The notes beneath the pieces were generated by a model, which saw nothing but the letters and a program-made list of their open reading frames with translations, had not been told where the DNA came from and made no database searches. This document shows positions 25,761-34,361 of a DNA stretch of 48,408 nucleotides, in pieces. A program made the position numbers and the translations under genes. The stretch spans positions 1 through 48,408 of the forward strand of contig DAITVZ010000033.1 of assembly GCA_036841525.1 (NCBI GenBank), given 5' to 3'. The DNA is from JAAYEA01 sp012689325 (GTDB lineage Bacteria > Chloroflexota > Anaerolineae > JAAYEA01). Position 1 is the first letter of the stretch, and each line of letters starts with the position of its first letter.

Positions 25761-27122
25761 ATGAAGCGTGAAGCCGTCGTAGCCGAACGGCCGCATGACT
25801 CCGCTTGGCAGCGCGTTTTTATGCTTTTCACCGTCTTGCTGGTCGCCGGGGGGATGTTCTGCGGCTATCTGGTGTATACCACGGTTCGCGACCTGGTGGG
25901 CCGCTCCCAACTCGCGATCCTGCCCAGCCTCCCCAGCGGCACCGGCGTCGTCCAGGCCCAAACCGGCCAAGATGTGGTGACGCTCCCCGCACGCAAGGAG
26001 CGCATCAATATCCTCTTGCTGGGCATCGACCAGCGCGAGATCGAGACTGGCCCCTGCCGCACCGACACCATGATCGTGTTCAGCATCGACCCTGAGAGCA
26101 AGACGGCCAGCATGCTTTCCATTCCGCGCGACCTCTGGGTGACCATCCCCGACTATAACGAGCACAACCGCATCAACGCCGCCCACCTCTTTGGCGACGC
26201 CCGCGACTATCCCGGCGGCGGGCCCGCCCTGGCCAAAAAGACGGTGCAATACACCCTGGGCGTCCCGATCCACAACTATGTGCGCATCAATTTCGCCGGG
26301 TTCGAAAAGATCGTGGATACCATCGGCGGCATCACCATCAACGTCGAGCAGGCCATCCACGATGAAAAGTACCCCGACGAGCACTATGGCTACATGACCG
26401 TCGATATCCCCGCCGGCGTCCAAAAAATGAACGGCGCCACCGCCCTGCAGTATGCCCGCGTGCGTCACGGCTCCTCCGACTTTTACCGGGCCCGCCGCCA
26501 GCAGCAGGTCCTCAACGCCATCGCGGATAAGGCGATGAGCCTGGATATCCCTATCACTAGCATCCCGCAACTGGTCGTCGCCCTGGGGAACGCCCTGAGC
26601 ACCGACCTGAGCCTCGCCGACCTGGAATACCTGGCCCGGCTGGCTCGCGAGATTCGCCCCGAGGCCCGCCAGTACGGCGTCATCGACGAATCCATGACCA
26701 CCGCCACCAAGACGCCGGAGGGCTGGGACGTCCTCATCCCCAACCGCGAGCGCATCCGCGAGTTGGTGGACGAGCTCTTCCCCGAGACGACCGCCGCCGG
26801 GCACCCCGCCGATGCCCCGGTGGACCTGCTGATCCAGGAGGCAGCCAAGCTGGAGGTGCTGAACGGCACCGGCGAGGTCGGGCTGGCGGAGCGCACCGCC
26901 GCCTATCTCAGCAAGCAGGGCTATCTGATCGGCAGCTATGCCAATGCCGATCGCCTGGACTATACCCAGACGATCATCATCGACTATTCCGGCAAGCCCC
27001 ACACCGTGGCGGCCCTGGCGGAACTGCTCAAGGTGTCAGCGGAAAACATCCGCTCCGAGGAACTCACCATGGACGTGGATGTGCGCGTGATCCTGGGCCA
27101 GGACTTTCGGCTCACCCCCTAA
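25761..27122 (+). CDS. LytR-CpsA-Psr (LCP) family cell-wall transferase
   Basis: 453 residues. A membrane anchor (about 18-42) is followed by the LCP domain: INILLLGIDQR, then CRTDTMIVFSIDPESKTASM and LSIPRDLWVTIP, with the Asp and Arg residues that hold the polyprenyl pyrophosphate and metal, then GGPALAKKTVQYTLG, FEKIVDTIGGITINV and ALQYARVRHGSSDFYRARRQ. The C-terminus (about 355-450) is a LytR_C-type domain (LEVLNGTGEVGLAERTAAYL). LCP enzymes attach polysaccharides or other anionic glycopolymers to peptidoglycan outside the cell. A monocistronic unit between its own promoter and terminator. Confidence 0.93.
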   Translation: MKREAVVAERPHDSAWQRVFMLFTVLLVAGGMFCGYLVYTTVRDLVGRSQLAILPSLPSGTGVVQAQTGQDVVTLPARKERINILLLGIDQREIETGPCRTDTMIVFSIDPESKTASMLSIPRDLWVTIPDYNEHNRINAAHLFGDARDYPGGGPALAKKTVQYTLGVPIHNYVRINFAGFEKIVDTIGGITINVEQAIHDEKYPDEHYGYMTVDIPAGVQKMNGATALQYARVRHGSSDFYRARRQQQVLNAIADKAMSLDIPITSIPQLVVALGNALSTDLSLADLEYLARLAREIRPEARQYGVIDESMTTATKTPEGWDVLIPNRERIRELVDELFPETTAAGHPADAPVDLLIQEAAKLEVLNGTGEVGLAERTAAYLSKQGYLIGSYANADRLDYTQTIIIDYSGKPHTVAALAELLKVSAENIRSEELTMDVDVRVILGQDFRLTP

Positions 27123-27150
27123 CCCGTCGCTCCCGCAGCGCAAACAGCGA

Positions 27151-27178
27151 GCCGCCCGCACCCCGGGCGGCTTTTTTG
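27151..27178 (+). terminator. intrinsic terminator of the LCP gene
   Basis: An 8-bp stem GCCGCCCG/CGGGCGGC with a 5-nt loop followed by six T, 29 nt after the stop. Confidence 0.93.
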
Positions 27179-27192
27179 CGACCCAGCGGCGT

Positions 27193-27221
27193 TTGACTGG
27201 AGCAGGCGATTATGCTATAAT
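27193..27221 (+). promoter_or_regulatory. promoter of the marR-efflux operon
   Basis: -35 TTGACT (27193-27198), 17-bp spacer ending in TGC (extended -10), -10 TATAAT (27216-27221). A strong promoter that begins only 15 bp after the preceding terminator. Confidence 0.88.
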
Positions 27222-27225
27222 TACT

Positions 27226-27236
27226 TCCGTTTCGGA
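27226..27236 (+). promoter_or_regulatory. candidate MarR operator
   Basis: TCCG-TTT-CGGA, a short perfect inverted repeat at the expected transcription start, 4 bp after the -10. MarR proteins commonly bind such sites to repress their own operon. Short, so it could be chance. Confidence 0.3.
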
Positions 27237-27261
27237 CTAATTTCAACGAGCAAGGATTGTG

Positions 27262-27762
27262 ATGTCCATTTCTGAACCGATCATCGAAGGCTTTACGGCG
27301 TTGTTGCAGCGGTTCGTCCGCCAGCGCCCTCGGCTGATCCCACCCCAGCAAGCGAGCCAATTTCGGGATCACCTGGAACAGTGGCGAGGAGGCGGCGCCA
27401 GCAGCCTGGAAGACTATGCCTTACTGGTCCGGATATTCATCACGCTGGCCCAAAGCGACCCTCCCCCAACGATGGGAGAGCTGAGCGCCTGCCTGGGCAT
27501 GCCCCTCAGCTCGGCCACGCGCATCGTCGACTGGCTGGTCCACGCCGAGTGCGTCGAACGCATCGACGACCCCGGCGACCGCCGGGTGGTTCGCGTGCGC
27601 CTGGCGGATAAAGGACAACAGCTCTATGAGGCCAGCATCGCGCAGAACCGCCAGCGCATCGGCGCGCTGCTAAGCCGCTTCACGCTCCAAGAGCAACACG
27701 AGCTATTGCGACTGCTCAACAAACTGCTGGATTCGCTCCTGGAGGAGCAGAACCTGGCCTGA
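27262..27762 (+). CDS. MarR-family transcriptional regulator
   Basis: 166 residues from ATG 27262 (AAGGA 5 nt upstream; a GTG lies immediately before). The winged helix is central: PTMGELSACLGMPLSSATRIVDWL is helix-turn-helix (about 72-95), and CVERIDDPGDRRVVRVRLADKG is the wing with the conserved D-x-R-D/R-x-x-x-V/L pattern. Terminal helices form the dimer. It is the first gene of an operon with an adaptor, an ABC ATPase and a permease, so it likely represses this exporter until a toxic or lipid-like ligand binds. Confidence 0.9.
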   Translation: MSISEPIIEGFTALLQRFVRQRPRLIPPQQASQFRDHLEQWRGGGASSLEDYALLVRIFITLAQSDPPPTMGELSACLGMPLSSATRIVDWLVHAECVERIDDPGDRRVVRVRLADKGQQLYEASIAQNRQRIGALLSRFTLQEQHELLRLLNKLLDSLLEEQNLA

Positions 27763-27811
27763 AGCCTTCCTAGCTAGACCGACGTATCCTGCGAAGCAAA
27801 GGATTCATCGA

Positions 27812-29359
27812 ATGAGAAAAACGATCGTCACCATCGCTGTCATCGCCCTGGTTATCCTGGCTGGGGCTTGGGCCTATCGCGCCTGGCTGGCCCCGCAAGG
27901 GGCCACCCAACAAACGCAGGGCCAGGTCGTCACGGTGCGGCGAGGCACCATCGGGGCCACCGTCAACGCCAGCGGGGTCATCCAGCCCGAGAAGCAGCTC
28001 GCGCTGACCTTCAAGAGCGCGGGCCGCATTGAGAGCATCAACGTGGCCAAAGGGCAGCAGGTGAGGGCCGGGGAGATCCTGGCGCGCCTGGAGACGGACG
28101 AGCTATCACTCCAGGTCGAGCAGGCCCGGATCGCCCTGCAGATCGCCGAGCAGCGCGCCAAGCTGGCCAGCACCACGCCGGCCGCAGCCGACATCGCCGC
28201 CGCCGAGGCTGCGCTCAAGGCCGCCCGAGAGAGCCTCGCGCGCCTCCAGCAAGGGCCCACGGAGGGCCAACTGGTCGCCGCCGAGGCTTCCCTGCAAGCA
28301 GCCCAGGCCCGCTATGACAAGGTCGCTGCCGGGGCAAGCGCCGAGGACCTGCGCCGGGCCAAGCTGGCCATCGACCAGGCCAAGAACAGCCTTTGGGGCG
28401 CGCAGAACGCCCGCGATAGCGCCGGGCTTTCGGCGCAGTTGGGCGGCCCGCGCTCCCAATATGACCAGGCCCAGGCCCAGGTGCTGAACGCCGAGATCGC
28501 CGTCGAGCTGGCCGAGCTAAGCTACAAGGCGCTGCAAAAAAGCGCCGGCGAGGCCGAGATCCTGGCGGCGCAGGCCTCCCTGGAGCAGGCCAAGGACGCC
28601 CTGGAGACGCTCCGGTCTTCCCCGCGCCCCAGCGATATCGCCGCCGCCGAGTCGCAGGTGGCGCAGGCCGAGGCCAGCCTGGCCCGGCTGCGCAAGGGCG
28701 CCTCGGCGGAAGAGCTCGCCATCGCCGACGCCCAAGTGGCCCAGGCTCGCCTCTCGCTGCAGCAAGCCGAGCTGATGCTGAAGGGGGCGGCCATCGCCGC
28801 GCCGTTCGATGGCCTCGTCGCCTCCGTCAACGCCCAAGAGGGAGCGCTCGTCTCGGCGGCCACGCCGGCGATCGCGCTGATCGATGTCAGCCGCTTCCGC
28901 ATCGAGGTGAACGTGGACGAGATCGATGTCGCCCTGGTCCAGGAAGGGCAGTCGGTCCAGTTGACGGTGGATGCGCTGCCGGACGCGGAGATCAATGGCT
29001 TTGTCGCCCACGTGGCGCCGGTGGCCACGCTGGAGACCGGCCTCACCGCCTACGTGGTCGAGATCGACATCGCTCCAGTCGCGGGGATGCGCGCGGGCAT
29101 GAGCGCCAACGCCGATATCAAGGTCCAGCGCAAAGACGATGTGCTGCTGGTGCCCAACCGCGCCATCCGCATCGACCGCAGCGATGGCACCTATCACGTG
29201 GAGAGGTGGGTCAACGGCCAGCCCGTGGACGCCCAGGTCATCCCGGGCATGCGCGACGATACCTACAGCGAGATCGTCTCGGGCCTGCAAGAAGGGGAAG
29301 AGCTGATCATCCGCTCGCAGTCGCTGCGCGAACAGGTCAGCTCGTTGATGGGAGGCTAA
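27812..29359 (+). CDS. MacA/HlyD-type adaptor subunit of an ABC exporter
   Basis: 515 residues, 130 more than the orphan adaptor at 8494. A signal anchor (about 5-25) leads to a lipoyl half (VNASGVIQPEKQLALTFKSAG), then an unusually long Ala/Gln-rich coiled-coil hairpin (about 80-320) with at least three repeated units of the type EA-L-AA-ESLARL, then the second lipoyl half (IAAPFDGLVASVNAQEGALV), a beta-barrel (IEVNVDEIDVALVQEGQSV) and the membrane-proximal end. It should bridge the MacB-like permease to the outside. It ends 2 nt before the ATPase gene. Confidence 0.9.
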   Translation: MRKTIVTIAVIALVILAGAWAYRAWLAPQGATQQTQGQVVTVRRGTIGATVNASGVIQPEKQLALTFKSAGRIESINVAKGQQVRAGEILARLETDELSLQVEQARIALQIAEQRAKLASTTPAAADIAAAEAALKAARESLARLQQGPTEGQLVAAEASLQAAQARYDKVAAGASAEDLRRAKLAIDQAKNSLWGAQNARDSAGLSAQLGGPRSQYDQAQAQVLNAEIAVELAELSYKALQKSAGEAEILAAQASLEQAKDALETLRSSPRPSDIAAAESQVAQAEASLARLRKGASAEELAIADAQVAQARLSLQQAELMLKGAAIAAPFDGLVASVNAQEGALVSAATPAIALIDVSRFRIEVNVDEIDVALVQEGQSVQLTVDALPDAEINGFVAHVAPVATLETGLTAYVVEIDIAPVAGMRAGMSANADIKVQRKDDVLLVPNRAIRIDRSDGTYHVERWVNGQPVDAQVIPGMRDDTYSEIVSGLQEGEELIIRSQSLREQVSSLMGG

Positions 29360-29361
29360 GG

Positions 29362-30087
29362 ATGGGCGCGCCGGTCATCGAGATCAAGGATATCACCAAG
29401 GTCTATCAACTGGGCGAAATTCTGGTACATGCCCTGCGCGGCGTCTCGCTCGTGGTGGAAAAGGGCGATTTCATCTCGATCATGGGCCCCTCGGGCTCGG
29501 GCAAGTCGACGCTGATGAACATCATCGGCTGCCTGGACCTGCCCACCGCCGGCCAATACCTGCTGGAAGGCGTGGACGTGGGGCGGCTAAACGACAACCA
29601 ACTGGCCGATATCCGCAATCAGCGCATCGGTTTCATCTTTCAGACCTTTAACCTGCTGCCGCGGACCACGGCGCTCCAGAATGTGGAGCTGCCCCTGGTC
29701 TATGCCCACAACGCCGGCTCGCGCCGCCAGCAGGCCATTCAGGCGCTCACCTCCGTGGGGCTGGCCGATCGCGTCGGCCACCGGCCCAACGAGCTTTCTG
29801 GCGGGCAGCAGCAACGCGTCGCCATCGCCCGGGCGCTCATCAACAACCCGGCCATCCTTCTGGCCGACGAGCCCACCGGCAACCTGGACTCCAAGTCGGG
29901 GCGGGAGATCATGGCCATCATGCAGCGGCTGAACCGCGAGCAGGGGATCACCGTCGTCATCGTGACCCATGACCCCAACATCGCCCAGCACACCAACCGG
30001 ACCATTCGCCTGAGCGATGGCCAGGTCGTCGCCGATGAAGCGGTGCCTCACCCGCTGGTGGCCACGGCAGAGAGCGAGGCCGCATGA
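29362..30087 (+). CDS. MacB/LolD-type ABC transporter ATPase
   Basis: 241 residues from ATG 29362; a longer open frame upstream lies within the adaptor gene. Walker A GPSGSGKST is at 42-50, the Q-loop is FIFQTFNLLP, the signature is LSGGQQQR, Walker B is ILLADEPTGNLD and the H-loop is VIVTHD. All catalytic parts are present. It powers the FtsX-type permease encoded next with a 4-nt overlap. Such tripartite pumps export macrolides, peptides or lipids and act by mechanotransmission. Confidence 0.95.
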   Translation: MGAPVIEIKDITKVYQLGEILVHALRGVSLVVEKGDFISIMGPSGSGKSTLMNIIGCLDLPTAGQYLLEGVDVGRLNDNQLADIRNQRIGFIFQTFNLLPRTTALQNVELPLVYAHNAGSRRQQAIQALTSVGLADRVGHRPNELSGGQQQRVAIARALINNPAILLADEPTGNLDSKSGREIMAIMQRLNREQGITVVIVTHDPNIAQHTNRTIRLSDGQVVADEAVPHPLVATAESEAA

Positions 30088-31328
30088 TCATCGAGAGCAT
30101 GCGCATCGCGCTCAGCAGCCTGCTGGCGAACAAGCTGCGGGCCATCCTCACCATGCTGGGCATCATCATCGGCGTGGCCGCGGTGATCACCTTGCTCGCC
30201 GCGGGCGAGGGCGTCCAGGGGCTGGTCCGCTCCGAGATCCAAAGCGTGGGCTCCAACCTGGTGTTCGTGGTGCCCAGCAGCCAGGGCGGCGGCCTGAGCC
30301 GGCCCAGAGCGGGCTCCGGTTCCGGCAGCCTGACCTATGGCGATGCCTTGGCCATCGGCGATCCGCTGGCCGTGCAGGATGTGGTCGCCGTGGCCCCAGA
30401 ATACAGCCGCGCGGGGCAAGTGATCTTTGGCAACCGCAACACCAGCACCTTTGTCAGCGGCGTCACCGCCAACTATGGGGCCGTGCGCAACTATGCCGTC
30501 GAGATGGGCGGCTTTATCACCGAGCAAGACCTGAACGCCGACGCGCGCGTGGCCGTGGTGGGGCAGACGGTGGTGGAGCGGCTATTCGGCGAGGAGATCT
30601 ATCCGGTCGGCCAGACCATCAAGATCAACCGCATCCCCTTCCGCGTGATCGGCGTGCTGCAGCGAAAAGGCGGCTCCGGGTTCGGCGACCAGGACGATAT
30701 CATCCTGATCCCGCTCACCACGGCCGTCAAGCGCGTCTACCAGGGCCGCACCACGCGCGGCGACTATAGCGTCAGCGTGATCTATGCCCAGGTGAGCAGC
30801 GAGGAGCGCATCGACGCGGCCGTGCAGGACATCACCGAGCTGCTGCGGGATCGGCACAAGATCGCCTATCGCGATGATGACGATTTCACCGTGATCAACC
30901 AGGCGGACATCCTGGACATCTTTGGGAGCATCACCAGCGTGCTCACCATTTTCCTGGGGGCCATCGCCGCCATCTCGCTCTTGGTGGGCGGCATCGGCAT
31001 CATGAACATCATGCTGGTCTCGGTTACCGAGCGGACCCGCGAGATTGGCATCCGCAAGGCCATCGGCGCCAAGAAGCGGGATATCCTGCTGCAGTTCCTG
31101 GTGGAGGCCGTGACGCTCAGCCTGACCGGCGGGGCGATCGGCATCGCCCTGGGCTACCTCGGGTCGCTGGCGGTGGCCAAGGCCGCGCCCGACATCCAGC
31201 CGGTGGTCACCGCGCAGACGATCGCGCTGGCCGCGGGCTTTGCGGCGGCGGTGGGGCTGTTCTTTGGCATCTATCCGGCCAACCGCGCGGCGAGCCTGCA
31301 TCCGATTGAGGCGCTGCGGTACGAGTAA
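30084..31328 (+). CDS. MacB/FtsX-type ABC transporter permease
   Basis: 414 residues. An N-terminal helix with LRAILTMLGIIIGVAAVITLL, a large extracytoplasmic MacB core domain (about 45-280), then three helices in the C-terminal FtsX domain: IFLGAIAAISLLVGGIGIMNIMLVS appears in pieces, then the conserved coupling segment VTERTREIGIRKAIGAKKRDI and the last helix pair ending GIYPANRAASLHPIEALRYE. This is the standard end of the family. It forms a homodimer with the preceding ATPase. Last gene of the marR operon. Confidence 0.95.
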   Translation: MIIESMRIALSSLLANKLRAILTMLGIIIGVAAVITLLAAGEGVQGLVRSEIQSVGSNLVFVVPSSQGGGLSRPRAGSGSGSLTYGDALAIGDPLAVQDVVAVAPEYSRAGQVIFGNRNTSTFVSGVTANYGAVRNYAVEMGGFITEQDLNADARVAVVGQTVVERLFGEEIYPVGQTIKINRIPFRVIGVLQRKGGSGFGDQDDIILIPLTTAVKRVYQGRTTRGDYSVSVIYAQVSSEERIDAAVQDITELLRDRHKIAYRDDDDFTVINQADILDIFGSITSVLTIFLGAIAAISLLVGGIGIMNIMLVSVTERTREIGIRKAIGAKKRDILLQFLVEAVTLSLTGGAIGIALGYLGSLAVAKAAPDIQPVVTAQTIALAAGFAAAVGLFFGIYPANRAASLHPIEALRYE

Positions 31329-31354
31329 AGGCCAGGGGGTATCTCCCTTGCCTT

Positions 31355-31382
31355 TTGACCCCTTCGCGATTCTGGCTATGAT
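31355..31382 (+). promoter_or_regulatory. promoter of the glycerate kinase gene
   Basis: -35 TTGACC (31355-31360), 16-bp spacer, -10 TATGAT (31377-31382), in the 103-nt gap after the permease gene, with about 45 nt of leader. Confidence 0.6.
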
Positions 31383-31431
31383 ATGAACCGGGCCAGAAAC
31401 CCACATCCCGCGAACGGGGTACCCATCCGCC

Positions 31432-32802
31432 ATGAGCCGTGACCCGCTCTTCGACCCGAATATCCTCCGCCGGGAAGCGACGCGTCCCCGCCGCCAGCAG
31501 GCGCTGCGCGTGCTGCAAGCGGCGCTGGAGGCCGTGGACCCGGCCAACGCCGTGCGGCGCTACCTCTCCGTGGAGGGCCACGTCCTGCGCGTCGGCGAGC
31601 GGCGCTACGACCTGGACCATTATCGGCGGGTGCTGGTGGTGGGCGGCGGCAAGGCCAGCGGCGCCATGGCCCAGGCGGTGGAAGAGCTGCTGGGCGACCG
31701 AGTCGCGGCGGGATGGGTCAACGTCAAGGACGGCTACACCGCGCCCACGCGGCGCATCCATCTGCACGAGGCGGGACACCCCCTGCCCGACGCCCGCGGC
31801 CTGGCCGGGGCGCGGCGCATGGTCGAGCTGGCTGCTGAGGCGGGCGAGGGTGACCTGGTCCTCTGCCTCATCTCGGGCGGCGGCTCGGCGCTGACCACCC
31901 TGCCCGTGCAGGGCGTCTCGCTGGACGACATGCAGGCGCTCACCAAAGAGCTGCTCCGCTGCGGCGCCACCATCAACGAGATCAACAGCGTGCGCAAGCA
32001 CCTCTCCCAGATCGCCGGCGGCAACCTCGCGCGCCTGGCCCACCCCGCCACGCTCGTCTCCATCCTGGTCTCGGACGTGGTGGGCAGTCCGCTGGACGTC
32101 ATCGCCTCCGGTCCCACCGTGCCCGATACCAGCACCTACGCCGACGCGCTGGCGGTGCTGGATAAATACGGCATCCGCGCGCAGGTCCCCGCCAATATCG
32201 TCGCCCATCTGGAGTCGGGGCGCGCGGGCGCTGTCCCCGAGACGCCCAAGGCCGGCGACATCGCCTTTGCCCGAACGCAGAACCTCATCGTCGCCGACAA
32301 CGCCATCGCCGCGCAGGCGGCTCTGGCGGCCGCCGAGGCGATGGGGTTTCACACCTTGCTCCTTTCCACCTATGTCGAGGGCGAGGCCCGCGAGGTGGCC
32401 AAGGTGATGGCCGCCATCGCCAAAGAGGCCGCGCAAAACGGGCGGCCCCAGTCTCGCCCGGCCTGTATCGTGGCTGGCGGCGAGACGACGGTGACGCTGC
32501 GCGGCCAGGGGCGCGGCGGGCGCAACCAGGAGCTGGCGCTGGCCGCGGCCATCCAGCTCGACGGCTGGCAGGACATCCTGATCGCCGCGCTGGCCACCGA
32601 CGGCAGCGACGGCCCCACCGACGCGGCGGGCGCCCTCGCCGAGGGCGAAACGCTGGCCAGGGCCGCGCAACTCGGGCTGAAGGCGCAGGATTACCTGGCG
32701 AACAACGATTCATATGCTTTCTTCCAGGCCCTGGGCGACTTGTTGCTCACGGGGCCGACCAATACCAACGTCAACGACCTGACCTTCATATTCGTTTTCT
32801 GA
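31432..32802 (+). CDS. glycerate 2-kinase (MOFRL/GckA family)
   Basis: 456 residues. RVLVVGGGKASGAMA, DGYTAPTRRIHLHEAGHPLPD and LVLCLISGGGSALTTLP are the conserved N-terminal (DUF4147) segments, and CIVAGGETTVTLRGQGRGGRNQELALAAA starts the MOFRL domain, shown here as its conserved pieces GGETTV and GRGGRNQEL. Enzymes of this family make 2-phosphoglycerate from glycerate, which enters glycolysis just before enolase. It lies 19 nt before pyruvate kinase, so three-carbon acids may be fed straight to pyruvate. The SD is weak. Confidence 0.92.
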   Translation: MSRDPLFDPNILRREATRPRRQQALRVLQAALEAVDPANAVRRYLSVEGHVLRVGERRYDLDHYRRVLVVGGGKASGAMAQAVEELLGDRVAAGWVNVKDGYTAPTRRIHLHEAGHPLPDARGLAGARRMVELAAEAGEGDLVLCLISGGGSALTTLPVQGVSLDDMQALTKELLRCGATINEINSVRKHLSQIAGGNLARLAHPATLVSILVSDVVGSPLDVIASGPTVPDTSTYADALAVLDKYGIRAQVPANIVAHLESGRAGAVPETPKAGDIAFARTQNLIVADNAIAAQAALAAAEAMGFHTLLLSTYVEGEAREVAKVMAAIAKEAAQNGRPQSRPACIVAGGETTVTLRGQGRGGRNQELALAAAIQLDGWQDILIAALATDGSDGPTDAAGALAEGETLARAAQLGLKAQDYLANNDSYAFFQALGDLLLTGPTNTNVNDLTFIFVF

Positions 32803-32821
32803 GCCGGGAGGGCATCGCATC

Positions 32822-34258
32822 ATGCTGCGCACCAAGATCGTCTGCACCGTGGGGCCGGCTTCGCGCTCCCCGGACACCTTGCGGGCGCTGATGCGGGCGG
32901 GGCTCGACGTGGCGCGGCTCAACTTTTCCTTCGACGGGCACGAGCAGCACCGCGAGAACATGGCCCGCATTCGCGCCGTGGCCGCCGAGCTGGGCAAGCC
33001 CGTCGCCATTCTCGTGGATTTGCAGGGCCCCAAGCTGCGCGTGGGGCAGGTGCCGCCGGAGGGCGTCCCGCTGGCCGAGGGCCAGGAGGTGACGCTGACC
33101 ACCCGCCGCGGTGATTTGGCGCCAGGCGAGATCCCGGTGCAGTATGAGGACCTGCCTCGCGTGGTCCAGCCCGGCCACCGCATCCTCATCGACGACGGCC
33201 TGCTGGAGCTGCGGGTGTTGCAGGCTAGCGACGCGGACATCCGCTGCCAGGTGATCACCGGCGGAACCCTGTTCAGCAACAAGGGCCTCAACCTGCCGCG
33301 GGCGTCGCTGGCCATCTCGGCCATCACCGCCAAGGATCGCGAGGACGTGGGCTTTGCCCTGGCGCAGCAGGCGGATTGGCTCGCCATGTCCTTTGTCCGC
33401 ACCGCCAGCGAGGTGCTCGAGCTGAAAGAGCTGGTGCAACAGCACGCGCCAACGGGGCCGCGGCCCCTGATCATGGCCAAGATCGAAAAGCCGGAGGCGG
33501 TGGACCACATCGACGCCATCATCGAGGCGGCGGACGGGATCATGGTGGCGCGCGGCGACCTGGGCATCGAGACCTCGCCGGAAGAGGTGCCGTTGATCCA
33601 AAAGATGATCATCGCCAAGTGCAACCGCGCGGGCAAGCCGGTGGTGACGGCCACGCAGATGCTGGACTCGATGATCCGCAACCCCCGCCCCACCCGCGCC
33701 GAGGCCAGCGACGTCGCCAACGCCATCCTGGATGGGACCGATGCCATCATGCTCTCCGGCGAGACGGCGGCGGGCAAGTACCCGGTGGAGGCAGCGCGCA
33801 CCATGGCCCGCATCGCCGAGCACATCGAGCGACAAGCGGCCCGCCCCGCGAGCCCGGTTGTTGGCGAGGTTCGGCATCACACCATCGCCGAGGCCGTGGC
33901 GCACGCGAGTTGCCAGACGGCGCAGGATTTGGGAGCCGCGGCCATCATCACGCCCACCACCTCCGGGCTGACGGCGCGACTGGTCTCCATGTATCGCCCT
34001 GCCGTTCCCATCATCGCGGTGACGCCCAGCCCGATCGTGGAACGGCAGTTGGCGCTGGTGTGGGGCGTCTGTCCCGCGCTGGCGGCGTCCTCGGATACGA
34101 CCGACGACATGATCGCGAAATCGGTGCGCGTGGCACAGGAATTGGGCCACGTGCGCCCAGGCGACCTGGTGGTGGTCACCGCGGGGACGCCCAGCGGGCC
34201 AGCCATCGCGACGCCAACCAACCTGATGAAGGTACTGCTCATCGGCCAGGGGCCCTGA
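32822..34258 (+). CDS. pyk: pyruvate kinase
   Basis: 478 residues, SD GGGAGGG. TKIVCTVGPASRS starts the barrel; LVDLQGPKLRVG, IMAKIEKPEAVDHIDAI (catalytic Lys and metal-binding part), IMVARGDLGIE and VTATQMLDSMIRNPRPTRAE follow in the standard order, with SGETAAGKYPVEA after them. The early motif reads LNFSFDG where most enzymes have NFSHG; the metal ligands Asn and Ser are kept, the His is Phe. The C-terminal regulatory domain is present and short. No phosphoenolpyruvate-binding extra domain is present. It converts PEP and ADP to pyruvate and ATP. Confidence 0.95.
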   Translation: MLRTKIVCTVGPASRSPDTLRALMRAGLDVARLNFSFDGHEQHRENMARIRAVAAELGKPVAILVDLQGPKLRVGQVPPEGVPLAEGQEVTLTTRRGDLAPGEIPVQYEDLPRVVQPGHRILIDDGLLELRVLQASDADIRCQVITGGTLFSNKGLNLPRASLAISAITAKDREDVGFALAQQADWLAMSFVRTASEVLELKELVQQHAPTGPRPLIMAKIEKPEAVDHIDAIIEAADGIMVARGDLGIETSPEEVPLIQKMIIAKCNRAGKPVVTATQMLDSMIRNPRPTRAEASDVANAILDGTDAIMLSGETAAGKYPVEAARTMARIAEHIERQAARPASPVVGEVRHHTIAEAVAHASCQTAQDLGAAAIITPTTSGLTARLVSMYRPAVPIIAVTPSPIVERQLALVWGVCPALAASSDTTDDMIAKSVRVAQELGHVRPGDLVVVTAGTPSGPAIATPTNLMKVLLIGQGP

Positions 34259-34361
34259 GCTGGCCGCGGATGCCAACCTGACGGCCGGTCGGAGGGCCAG
34301 CCGCCAGGATATCATTGTGCAGATTGCCTGAGCAGATCGAGCTATAGAAAAGGAGAATCCC